Below, one piece after another: positions 1-7,375 of a stretch of 64,000 nt of DNA; the stretch's first letter is position 1, and each line of letters starts with the position of its first letter. The position numbers were made by a program, and so were the translations under genes. The notes beneath the pieces are model-generated. The model saw only the letters and a program-made list of their open reading frames with translations. It had not been told where the DNA came from and did not search any database. Source of the stretch: Haladaptatus litoreus (GTDB lineage Archaea > Halobacteriota > Halobacteria > Halobacteriales > Haladaptataceae); NCBI RefSeq assembly GCF_900156425.1, contig NZ_FTNO01000006.1:186001-250000 (forward strand), in the 5' to 3' direction.

Positions 1-34
1 AAGGTTTATGCGAGTATGTGTGCATTGGTCACAT

Positions 35-1063
35 ATGACAGTAGAGCTCAACCAGTTACCGGGAGTTGGTCCCACAACAGCAGATAAGCTGCTCGAGGCT
101 GGTTTCAATTCCTATGAAGCCCTGGCCGTTGCGAGCCCTGGGAAGCTCACTAACACCGCTGATATTGGCGAGAGCAACGCCAATGAAATCATTCAGGCGG
201 CGCGGAAGGCTGCCAACATTGGCGACTTCGAAACCGGAACTACGGTACGTCGACAGCGCGAACAAATCGGAAAACTCAGCTTGCTAATCGATACGGCTGA
301 TACGCTACTCGGTGGTGGTATCGAAACCCAGTCGATCACCGAATTTTACGGCGAGTTTGGCTCAGGTAAGTCACAGATCACCCACCAGCTATGTGTGAAC
401 GTCCAACTGCCCAAGGACAATGGTGGTCTCCATGGCCGCGCAATCTTCATCGACACCGAAGACACATTTCGCCCGGATCGCATCGACGATATGGTGCGAG
501 GGTTACCAGACGAAGTTATCCAAGCAACGATGATCGACCGTGGTATCGATGGAGATGTTGACGACGCGGCTGCCTTAAACGAGTTGGTCGATCATGTTTT
601 GAATCATATTCACGTCGCGAAGGGCTTCAATTCGGCGCATCAGATCTTACTCTCCGAGAAGGCCCGGGAACTCGCGGGCAAGTATGCCGATACTGAATGG
701 CCTGTTCAGGTAATATGCGTTGATTCACTAACGGCCCACTTTCGGGCAGAGTACATTGGTCGAGGAAAATTGGCTGAACGTCAACAGAAACTCAATAAGC
801 ACCTGCACGACTTGATACAGCTCGCAAATTTACACAACACAGCAATCGTTGTGACTAACCAGGTCTCGTCCAACCCAGATTCGTTTTTCGGTGATCCGAC
901 ACAGCCGATTGGTGGACATATCCTTGGACACAGCAGTACCGTTCGTATCTACCTCCGTAAATCAAAAGGCAATAAGCGTATTGTCCGGCTAGTTGATGCA
1001 CCGAACCTACCGGATGGCGAGGCGGTGATTCGTATAGTCGAACCAGGATTGAAATCTGAATAA
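35..1063 (+). CDS. radA: RadA-family recombinase (accessory paralogue)
   Basis: Archaeal RecA/Rad51-type recombinase that forms filaments on single-stranded DNA and catalyses strand exchange. From the ATG at 35 the protein has 342 residues, the usual RadA length. An ATG at 8 adds nine residues unlike the family. A helix-hairpin-helix motif (LPGVGP, about residues 8-13) is followed by the ATPase core with Walker A GEFGSGKS (106-113), a Walker B-like VICVDS near 230 and the conserved stretch TNQVSSNPDSFFGDPTQPIGG. It differs from the haloarchaeal housekeeping RadA as I remember it (for example the EFYGEFGSGKS and IFIDTEDTF variants), so I infer a second copy. It stands alone, with a SWIM pseudogene downstream. 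Confidence 0.93.
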   Translation: MTVELNQLPGVGPTTADKLLEAGFNSYEALAVASPGKLTNTADIGESNANEIIQAARKAANIGDFETGTTVRRQREQIGKLSLLIDTADTLLGGGIETQSITEFYGEFGSGKSQITHQLCVNVQLPKDNGGLHGRAIFIDTEDTFRPDRIDDMVRGLPDEVIQATMIDRGIDGDVDDAAALNELVDHVLNHIHVAKGFNSAHQILLSEKARELAGKYADTEWPVQVICVDSLTAHFRAEYIGRGKLAERQQKLNKHLHDLIQLANLHNTAIVVTNQVSSNPDSFFGDPTQPIGGHILGHSSTVRIYLRKSKGNKRIVRLVDAPNLPDGEAVIRIVEPGLKSE

Positions 1064-1154
1064 GACGGTCAAATATAGTACTTCTACCGACTCTAGTTCA
1101 TCAGCCTTGTACGAACACCGTGTAATACCTTGTTCCACACACTTCCTGCCACGC

Positions 1155-1454
1155 CCCCGGACTCATCGAAGTCACCAATGAGAGCCACGAGAACCCCGCA
1201 GCCCACCAATACGTTGTCTCTATCGACGACGTGACCGACGAACTGATGGCCTGTACGTGCCCGCATCACGTCCACCGCAACGCTGTCTGCAAACACATGG
1301 CCGCCGTCGAGAATGCGACGGACGACGGGACGCTAGAGGCGTCCCCTCTGAGGACGACGACGAGACCGAACCCGAAGACTGTGACTGCGCTGGTCTCAAT
1401 GGCTTCCCGTGCTGGCCGTGCGTGAGAACAGGACGAAAAGAACTGCCGAATTAA
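1155..1454 (+). pseudogene. SWIM zinc-finger gene, copy 1 (5'-truncated, frameshifted)
   Basis: First of about 15 dispersed copies. It preserves the segment from APGLIEVTNESHENPAA through the SWIM core CTCPHHVHRNAVCKHMAAVE and the type-1 tail (CDCAGLNGFPCWPC, ending GRKELPN). The N-terminal 30 codons with the start are missing, and a one-base loss near 1345 (GAGGCG followed by TCCCC) throws the tail into another frame. It is therefore a relic. Confidence 0.85.
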
Positions 1455-1478
1455 TCACCACTTCAGCTGTTTTTATCC

Positions 1479-1583
1479 ATGACACGCCAAGTGACGGTCT
1501 CAGATATCACCGGCCAGCGAACGCTGACGGAAAGCGCGAACGCAGCGACCGACAATAGACGCATTATCTTCGTTATCGAATAA
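1479..1583 (+). pseudogene. SprT-like protease gene, 5' fragment
   Basis: The ATG at 1479 begins MTRQVTVSDITGQRTLTE, matching the start of the SprT-like genes at 5019 and 10817. Similarity ends after about 25 codons and the frame closes at 1583. It lies 24 nt after SWIM copy 1, the standard SWIM-SprT order. Bases 1584-1803 contain nothing I recognise. Confidence 0.75.
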
Positions 1584-1803
1584 GTCCAATCTGGCTTGAT
1601 TTGGATCGTCGTTTGAGGAAGTATCTTCATTCCCTCTACTTATTGGGTAGGGTTCCCACCGGGGCCACCACTGCCACCCGTTTGAGTTGCAACCACCCTG
1701 ATATCGAAACCCGTGGTAACTAGGTCACGACTACCTTATTTCGGTGGATGGCGTTCTACTAGGTATGACAACTAGGGCGAGTAAAGGAGCGGAACCATCA
1801 GTA

Positions 1804-2336
1804 ATGAGCGCTAATAAAGCCGCCCAACGGGAGGGTGCAGCTCGTCAGAGATTGCTTGTCCGTCATCCGTTGACCTTTTACTTCCTTTTCGCCTACGCTT
1901 TCGCATGGTTCGTGTGGGTGCCCCTGGCGCTCTCCGAAGATGGCGCCGGCGTTTTGTCGTTTCGTAGTCCGGTAGGGGCCTCTGCGTCTATCGTCATCGC
2001 TTCCTTTGGACCATTCTTATCGGCGTTTATCATGACGGGCATACCGGAGGACGGGAGGGGATAGGCCGCTTGCTGCGCAGATGCGTGCTATGGCGGGTGG
2101 AGCTTAGATGGTACCTGTTCACCCTGATCGGCATTCCCATGATCTTAGTGCTCGGCGTGATTGTCTTGCTGGGAGCTATGGCATCCTTTAACGGACTCGC
2201 TTCCTTGGCCTCTATTCCCTGGCTCATCCTCATCGTTTATGTATTCTTCCACGGTCCGGTGGGCGAAGAGCCCGGGTGGCGCGGCTTCGCGCTGCCACAT
2301 CTGCAGCGGCGCTACGGCCCTTTCACTATGCAAAGA
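1804..2336 (+). pseudogene. CPBP (CAAX protease/bacteriocin-processing) membrane protease, broken
   Basis: Remnant of an intramembrane metalloprotease of the CPBP/Abi family. The first part (to about 2050) encodes a charged N-terminus and two hydrophobic segments. A frameshift near 2045-2055 moves the continuation (GRLLRRCVLWRVELRWY) into the next frame. That part carries the diagnostic EEPGWRGFALPHL segment with the E-E-x3-R motif at about 2265-2305. The reading frame then runs into a SWIM fragment at 2337, so the C-terminal transmembrane helices with the second motif are lost. An upstream GTG at 1744 is an alternative start. I judge it non-functional. Confidence 0.8.
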
Positions 2337-2387
2337 CACGAAAACCCCGCAAACTACCAATACGTGGTCTCCATCGACGATGTGAAG
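2337..2387 (+). pseudogene. SWIM gene fragment, copy 2
   Basis: Seventeen codons reading HENPANYQYVVSIDDVK match the pre-core segment of the SWIM family and are fused in frame to the truncated CPBP gene. An even smaller trace (PYVVSIDDA) is visible near 4340-4365. Confidence 0.65.
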
Positions 2388-2399
2388 GACCATCGTGGG

Positions 2400-3152
2400 T
2401 TACAATCCGCTTAGGAGAAGTAGTACCGTATAGATTGTTCCGCCAACCACGAACGCTCGGAACCGAATCTTATGTTCCCCTGGAAGTCCTTCCCTGGTCA
2501 CATTGAGGACGACACTGCCAGCTAAAAATGCGAATAGAATTGCAATCACAGCATCATTAAATTTAACCAAAAAACCAATTATTGCTCCACTCGCTGTTGC
2601 TATTGCCAGTATCCACCGTCCGACGTGATCATATAATTTGCTATGGGTTTCGCGAAGACCATAATCTGTCTCCATGAAATGAAGCCCCATTGCGAGAGCG
2701 AAGAAGACCAGACTATCCAGACCTGGTTGGTGCCGGTTGAAGAGTAGATACCCAATGAGACAACTATAGAAGGCAAAGGGACCCAATTGTACCCAGAAGG
2801 TGCCAGCATTCGTCCGACTGTTCTGACTGTCGCCAAGATATCTGGAAGAATCTTTTACATACTGTTCGAGTCCATAGAACAGGGTAAACCCGGCAAGAGC
2901 AACAACATAGACGTGCTGTTCAGACACCACGTAAAATGGGTCGGCTTGCTTAACAGTTCGGCTCCCCTCACTGAGTTCTGGAAATACGTGGACGAATACA
3001 AAAGCTGCCGAAGCGCCACCTGCAAACGAGAGCCAGCGACTCCGAGAGAGCATATCTAACCGGTTGAGCCGACGTATGAATAACGGGATCAGAACTAATA
3101 GGATAGCGCAGATCGATGGACGAACGATTGTTTCAGGGGGCAGCTCGAACAT
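2400..3152 (-). CDS. ZIP-like polytopic membrane protein
   Basis: Integral membrane protein of 250 residues from the ATG at 3152, with roughly seven or eight hydrophobic helices. The layout resembles ZIP-family divalent-metal transporters: an N-terminal helix, a charged loop (FIRRLNRLDMLSRSRW), a helix with FAGGASAAFVFVHVFPELSEG, and later helices with GLHFMETDYGLRETH. The His/Glu residues in helices (HVFPELSE, HFMETD) could bind metal, but a clear HNxPEG signature is not seen. The function is therefore inferred from topology only. Its 3' end abuts the SWIM/CPBP relic on the opposite strand. Confidence 0.7.
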   Translation of the reverse strand: MFELPPETIVRPSICAILLVLIPLFIRRLNRLDMLSRSRWLSFAGGASAAFVFVHVFPELSEGSRTVKQADPFYVVSEQHVYVVALAGFTLFYGLEQYVKDSSRYLGDSQNSRTNAGTFWVQLGPFAFYSCLIGYLLFNRHQPGLDSLVFFALAMGLHFMETDYGLRETHSKLYDHVGRWILAIATASGAIIGFLVKFNDAVIAILFAFLAGSVVLNVTREGLPGEHKIRFRAFVVGGTIYTVLLLLSGL

Positions 3153-3414
3153 CAAATACCGTGTATACGTCGTTCCCTGCGCTCTTCATCGCTTCCCATC
3201 TCATACGTCACTCCTGAGTAAAGACTTGCTGTGAAATCTGGTTGAATGAGCGAAGGATCGCTTATCATGTAGTGTGACAATTAATTGCACGAAGTATCCA
3301 CACAAATGAGCGCGTATCTGATGATAGCGTGGGTTACGACTGCTAACACAGGATAGGAGAAAGGACGCCATCAAAAGCCCTGACGACCAATCACTCCTCA
3401 AAAAAGGAATTGTG

Positions 3415-4194
3415 TCAGGCAGCGGGACGTCCAGCGGTCGTGTCCTCGCTGATCATCTTCTCCCGCTCTTCGTCCTGCCGTGCTTTGAGTTCGGTGTACG
3501 CGGTCGCAAGCACAGCCGTTGAGAACACCGTCGTAACGGCGCTGGCAACTTGTGCGAAGACTAGCGCAACAATATCACCCATGAGACTTCCACTCGCGAG
3601 GTCACCAAGTCCAAAGACGAGGTTGACGAGTAGTACGAGGAGTGTCACTGCCACGCCCAGCGCAAAGAGGTTGAGGCGGTAGCCACGCGTCAATCCCCAA
3701 CTGCTGCGGAACGCTTTGATAAAGTTCTGATCTTCGACAGCCACGTAGACGGTCCAGAATACCAGGGTCACGAGCAGGAAGATGCCTGGAACAATCAACG
3801 CAACCAAGCCTAGTGAGACGATAGTTGCAAAGATAATCCCACCGATAACGAAGTTGATTGCAGCCCAGACCATATTCCGGGTGAAGTACTCACGAGGGAG
3901 GCGTTCTGTCTCATCGCTCACGAATACGCGTATGGCCCCGATGCTCACGACGAGCAGTGCGATGCTCAACACGGATGCGACAATTCCCCCTAACACAGAT
4001 GGTAAGAGCAACGTGGGATTCATTTGGACAGCACCCGAAGCCAACTGCTGATCAGCCATCGACCGGGTGATGCTAATTCCCAATAGACCGTTAAGCACAG
4101 AGATGACGAAGATGATGCCCATGAGCATGAGCCCATTTTGCTTGATGCTTCGACTGTAGCCTTGTTTGAGAATCTGTGTGCTATCTATTGGCAT
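3415..4194 (-). CDS. DUF7847-type membrane protein
   Basis: Membrane protein of 259 residues from MPIDSTQILKQGY (ATG at 4194; ATGs at 4200 and 4245 are further upstream). Five or six hydrophobic helices are visible. The central segment with PREYFTRNMVWAAINFVIGGI, an extended hydrophobic stretch LVALIVPGIFLLVTLVFW and then VAVEDQNFIKAFRSSWGLTRG is characteristic of a haloarchaeal family related to the membrane domain of glycerophosphoryl diester phosphodiesterases. The C-terminus is a short charged tail. No enzymatic domain is attached, and the role is unknown. It stands alone. Confidence 0.75.
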   Translation of the reverse strand: MPIDSTQILKQGYSRSIKQNGLMLMGIIFVISVLNGLLGISITRSMADQQLASGAVQMNPTLLLPSVLGGIVASVLSIALLVVSIGAIRVFVSDETERLPREYFTRNMVWAAINFVIGGIIFATIVSLGLVALIVPGIFLLVTLVFWTVYVAVEDQNFIKAFRSSWGLTRGYRLNLFALGVAVTLLVLLVNLVFGLGDLASGSLMGDIVALVFAQVASAVTTVFSTAVLATAYTELKARQDEEREKMISEDTTAGRPAA

Positions 4195-4433
4195 ACACAT
4201 AAATCTACGCCATGAACGAGAATGTATTTGTTGGATGGTTATCATCTGATGAGATTCATGAGAAATGGTTCTCGTGTGCTGATCTCATCACTACAAGGTG
4301 CTTTGTCAATCAGGGATCGTTTGACTTCCAGTAACCTCCCATACGTAGTCTCCATCGACGACGCGCTTTACCCTCAAGAGTGTTCATAGGAACGCAGTCT
4401 CTACAGATAATTGGTCGAAGTAAAAATCGATAT

Positions 4434-4727
4434 TTATGGGAGGTCACCGATGACTTCCCTGAATTCGTCTTCAGGAAATGCTTTGAGGGTTTCCGTCGTC
4501 ACATTTCCTAAGCTGCCGAGTCGAAGGAGTACTTCTGCCGCGGTTTGATCGTCTGGGAACTCAACGACTGTTACCAGGTCGTGTCGACCCATCGTGAGGT
4601 AAAATCCCTTGAGTTCGCCACCCTGTTCATTTACCATTTCTTTAAATGAGTCAAGCCGCGTCGGACTCTCCTCAATGTTCTGAATTCCTTGCTCTGTATA
4701 ATCGAACAGGCAGATGTATGTTGGCAT
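4434..4727 (-). CDS. GYD domain protein
   Basis: Small cytosolic protein of 97 residues beginning MPTYICLFDYTEQGIQNI. The family pattern is complete: an N-terminal strand, a helix with SFKEMVNEQGGELKGFYLTMGRHDLVTVVE, and a C-terminal TLKAFPEDEFREVIGDLP. GYD proteins form ferredoxin-like dimers, are widespread in archaea and bacteria, and have no established reaction. It is a single-gene unit. Confidence 0.9.
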   Translation of the reverse strand: MPTYICLFDYTEQGIQNIEESPTRLDSFKEMVNEQGGELKGFYLTMGRHDLVTVVEFPDDQTAAEVLLRLGSLGNVTTETLKAFPEDEFREVIGDLP

Positions 4728-4868
4728 CGTTCCACCCCCTCCCCTCAGTTGCCTGAGGCACGCTAGGTACGCTCGGTAGGAGTTTAATTATTGCTCTGAC
4801 GGCACCGATATCTCTCTATGTTTCCATTATTTGGTGAATTTTCACTCGAATACGCAACTGAAGTTAGA

Positions 4869-4994
4869 ACGTTAAACGCATTCCCATCGGAGGACGAAGA
4901 CGATACCAAACCAGACGACTGTGACTGCGCTGGTCTCGGTGACTTCCCGTGCTGGCCATGCGTGAGAACGGAACGAAAAGAACTGCCGAACTAA
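4869..4994 (+). pseudogene. SWIM gene fragment, copy 3 (type-1 tail only)
   Basis: Only the C-terminal module remains, from TLNAFPSEDEDDTKPDDC to RKELPN and the stop at 4992-4994. The zinc-finger core and N-terminus are gone. A SprT-like gene follows after 24 nt, as in other type-1 copies. Confidence 0.8.
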
Positions 4995-5018
4995 CCACCA
5001 CTTCAGCTCTTTTTATCC

Positions 5019-5360
5019 ATGGTACGCCGATTGACGTTCTCGGATATCACCGACCAGCGAACGCTCACGGAATGCGCGGATGCACCGACCGAGAGTGATG
5101 ACACACCGACGACTGAGCGCGCCCTGTTCGACCGAGCGCAAGCACACGCAGCGGACGTCGCGGCTGCGCACTTCCTATCCCTGCTGGTGGACACGATTGA
5201 GTGGGACATCTCGATGCGGGCGCAACGAACAGCAGGAACAACGAACTATGACTCAGAGTGCGATCTCGCTGACGTGGGACGCCTACGATTCGCACCGCCA
5301 GGAGCAATTCAGTTCACCGAGCTACTTCAATTTCAGTCGCGCCGCGTCGCAGCACGAAGT
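5019..5360 (+). pseudogene. SprT-like metalloprotease gene (frameshifted, no active site)
   Basis: Starts MVRRLTFSDITDQRTLTECA and continues through RALFDRAQAHAADVAAAHF and SMRAQRTAGTTNYD, aligned with the copy at 43944. After about residue 75 the homologous reading (ISLTWDAYDSHRQEQFSS) is in another frame. The segment that should hold HELIH is replaced by unrelated sequence. The frame as it stands encodes 115 residues without a protease motif, so it is decayed. It follows SWIM copy 3. Confidence 0.8.
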
Positions 5361-5418
5361 CAGTAATGCAAATCTGGAGGGCGATGGTCATCATCTCACC
5401 TGGATTGTGATATCAATC

Positions 5419-5625
5419 TCAAAAAAGCCGTGAAGAGAAAGAGTATAAAACAGCCAGCTCTGGCAGCGTGTCGGGTGCACCCCTGACCGGTGAATCACCA
5501 TCGCCCAAGATAATGAGTAACACGCTTTCGTCTTCATGGTGAGTATACGGTTGTGGCTGTGTTTCACTTCCCGTGCCAACACGTCCAGTTAGACACCGAA
5601 AAATTACCACGGAATCCTTGCTCAT
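5419..5625 (-). CDS. Small protein of unknown function
   Basis: A 68-residue frame from an ATG at 5625 (an in-frame ATG lies 18 nt upstream). The middle reads TQPQPYTHHEDESVLLIILGDG, then PVRGAPDTLPELAVLY. I do not recognise a family. Codon use and the lack of competing frames make coding plausible but unproven. Bases 5626-5842 hold no further clear gene. Confidence 0.4.
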   Translation of the reverse strand: MSKDSVVIFRCLTGRVGTGSETQPQPYTHHEDESVLLIILGDGDSPVRGAPDTLPELAVLYSFSSRLF

Positions 5626-5842
5626 TTCAATCACCGCCACCACTGGTGCGTTCTCGCAGTCGTGGAGCTAGCATACTATTCTCACGCAGAACGCGATGGT
5701 ACTCGTACGGATAGGATTTGAATATACAGCAGAGGGTATGAATATGGGCATGAAATATTTTTATTGTCCGGATCTCGGTTCGAAAAAGTGGAGAGGGACG
5801 ACCACGATGCTGACGAATCAACTTCTGATCGTCGTCTTCCCG

Positions 5843-6301
5843 TTAGTTTCCGCCTCCTTCGATGGTAGTGCTGAGCAGGTTAAGCGTACTACTGAAGATC
5901 GACGCGTCGCCGGAAAAGCGGCGCGTGGTACCCGTACTCAGCGACAGATCGCGGCCAAAGACGATTGACGTGATTTGGCCTCGCCCTCCCCCACCGCCCA
6001 GCTGGTAGCGAATCACGTACGCGCTGTAGTCGTCGGGCTGGCTGATTTCGGGGACGTCCCCTCCACCGGGTCGTTCGAGCAGTCGCACCGTGGTCGACTG
6101 TTCGAGCGATGCGGTCACGCGGAACTGGACACCGGGGTGATAGTCGTAGGTGTACACCAGCACGTTCTGGCCCTGTGCCGACGCGCTTCCGGCGCTTCCG
6201 AGGCCCAACGCGAGCGCCCCCGTTGCGAGTGCGCCCTTCTTCATGAACGAGCGTCGTTCGGTCGATTCGACATCGGTTATCTCTTGTTCTTGGTTTGTCA
6301 T
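5843..6301 (-). CDS. Tat-exported protein of unknown function
   Basis: Protein of 152 residues. The N-terminus has a twin-arginine signal (RRSFMKKGALATGALALGLG, residues 16-35) and a likely cleavage near ASAQG. The mature part is rich in beta-strand-forming residues and glycine (YTYDYHPGVQFRVTASLEQS and a run of GGGGG) and ends IEGGGN. It is probably folded in the cytoplasm and exported. I do not recognise the family. No operon partner is visible. Confidence 0.75.
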   Translation of the reverse strand: MTNQEQEITDVESTERRSFMKKGALATGALALGLGSAGSASAQGQNVLVYTYDYHPGVQFRVTASLEQSTTVRLLERPGGGDVPEISQPDDYSAYVIRYQLGGGGGRGQITSIVFGRDLSLSTGTTRRFSGDASIFSSTLNLLSTTIEGGGN

Positions 6302-6531
6302 TTAGTTCTCCCGATCGTTACTGATGCTGAGAACCCCAATAAACACCGTCGATAGTCTTTGTTATCACGAAATCCCTACTCAAGCGCTCGTGCTGGTACT
6401 CGGTGTTACCATGGGAGTAATCGTGATTACTCCCATCAACAACGATATTGGAGACATTGCCTTTGAGGCACATGATCTCGATCTTTCGAAACAAATAGCT
6501 CAGAAGATGAGCCTTTTCGCTCGATCACCTC

Positions 6532-6888
6532 GTGGTTCTTGTACTTTTCTTCGACGTCGAGGCTCCCGGAATGGTCGACGTCACCAACGAGAACCCCGCA
6601 GCCCACCAGTACACTGTCTTCATTGACGACGTAACCGAGAAACTGATGGCCTGCACCTGTCCACACCACGTCCACCGCAACGCATTTTGCAAACACATGG
6701 CCGCCGTCGAAACCGCAACCGGCGACGGGACGCTTGAGGCCTTCCCATCGGAGGCCAACGACGACGACGAGCGTGTCAGTGGCCCATACACTGGCTACGA
6801 CAAGTACGGCAACGTCGACCACAGATACTGGGCGTGTGAGGACTGTGGCGCGGAAGCCACTCGGAAGCGCGCTCTCACCATCTGCTGA
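6532..6888 (+). pseudogene. SWIM zinc-finger gene, copy 4 (type-2 tail, N-terminus altered)
   Basis: Contains an undamaged core (CTCPHHVHRNAFCKHMAAVE) and the type-2 tail: SGPYTGYDKYGNVDHRYW, then CEDCGAEATRK. The normal start and the AAETAQKRAQAEQ segment are missing. The frame opens only from a GTG at 6532 inside degenerate sequence. It might still make a 118-residue protein with a foreign N-terminus, so the pseudogene call is moderate. The last residues TIC replace the usual TDCC. Confidence 0.7.
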
Positions 6889-6924
6889 TAATCCCGTCTC
6901 TCTTTTTCATTTCTGTCACGTCGA

Positions 6925-6992
6925 ATGACGCTGTCCGATATGGGCACCCAGTGAACGCTCAGCGAATGTGCAGATATACCGACCGATGAGGA
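6925..6992 (+). pseudogene. SprT-like gene, 5' fragment (second flavour)
   Basis: Reads MTLSDMGTQ, then stop, then TLSECADIPTDEE in the same frame. This is the LSDGAQRTLTECAD flavour that follows the type-2 SWIM copies at 31360 and 50715. Bases 6993-7170 hold only a roughly 20-bp match (about 7085-7110, - strand) to the GRFAEQ codons of the dispersed winged-helix fragments. Confidence 0.6.
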
Positions 6993-7170
6993 AATGCTTC
7001 TCACTACGCGTTCGGCTCTCCCTCATTCTCTCATTCGTTCGTTTTCAAACGGTACAGGCACGATTCTTGAGTTAATAGATTATACTAACTTCGTGTACTG
7101 TTTGCTCCGCAAATCGTCCCGGATCGTTAGGCTCATGATTCACACGCTATTCCTCGAACGCGATCGGTGA

Positions 7171-7323
7171 CAGCTCAAGGAACTGCGACGCATCGCCGAG
7201 CGCGGTCAACTCGACGCGGTTATCGATTCGATGCTGCCGTTGGAAGAGGTCGCAAAGGCATACGAGATGGTCGAAGGAGGCAGACTCACCAACAAGGTGG
7301 TGCTGGACATCACAGGTGAGTGA
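7171..7323 (+). pseudogene. Medium-chain (zinc-type) alcohol dehydrogenase/quinone reductase, 3' fragment
   Basis: Fifty codons reading QLKELRRIAERGQLDAVID, then PLEEVAKAYEMVEGGR and KVVLDI match the conserved C-terminus of the MDR family. A stop codon at 7168-7170 precedes the fragment, and there is no Rossmann fold or catalytic domain. It is a leftover of a deleted gene. Confidence 0.75.
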
Positions 7324-7375
7324 GAGAGGATGGCGAACGGAGAGATCGGTATCTAAAAGTCGCGCTCGCTACCGT

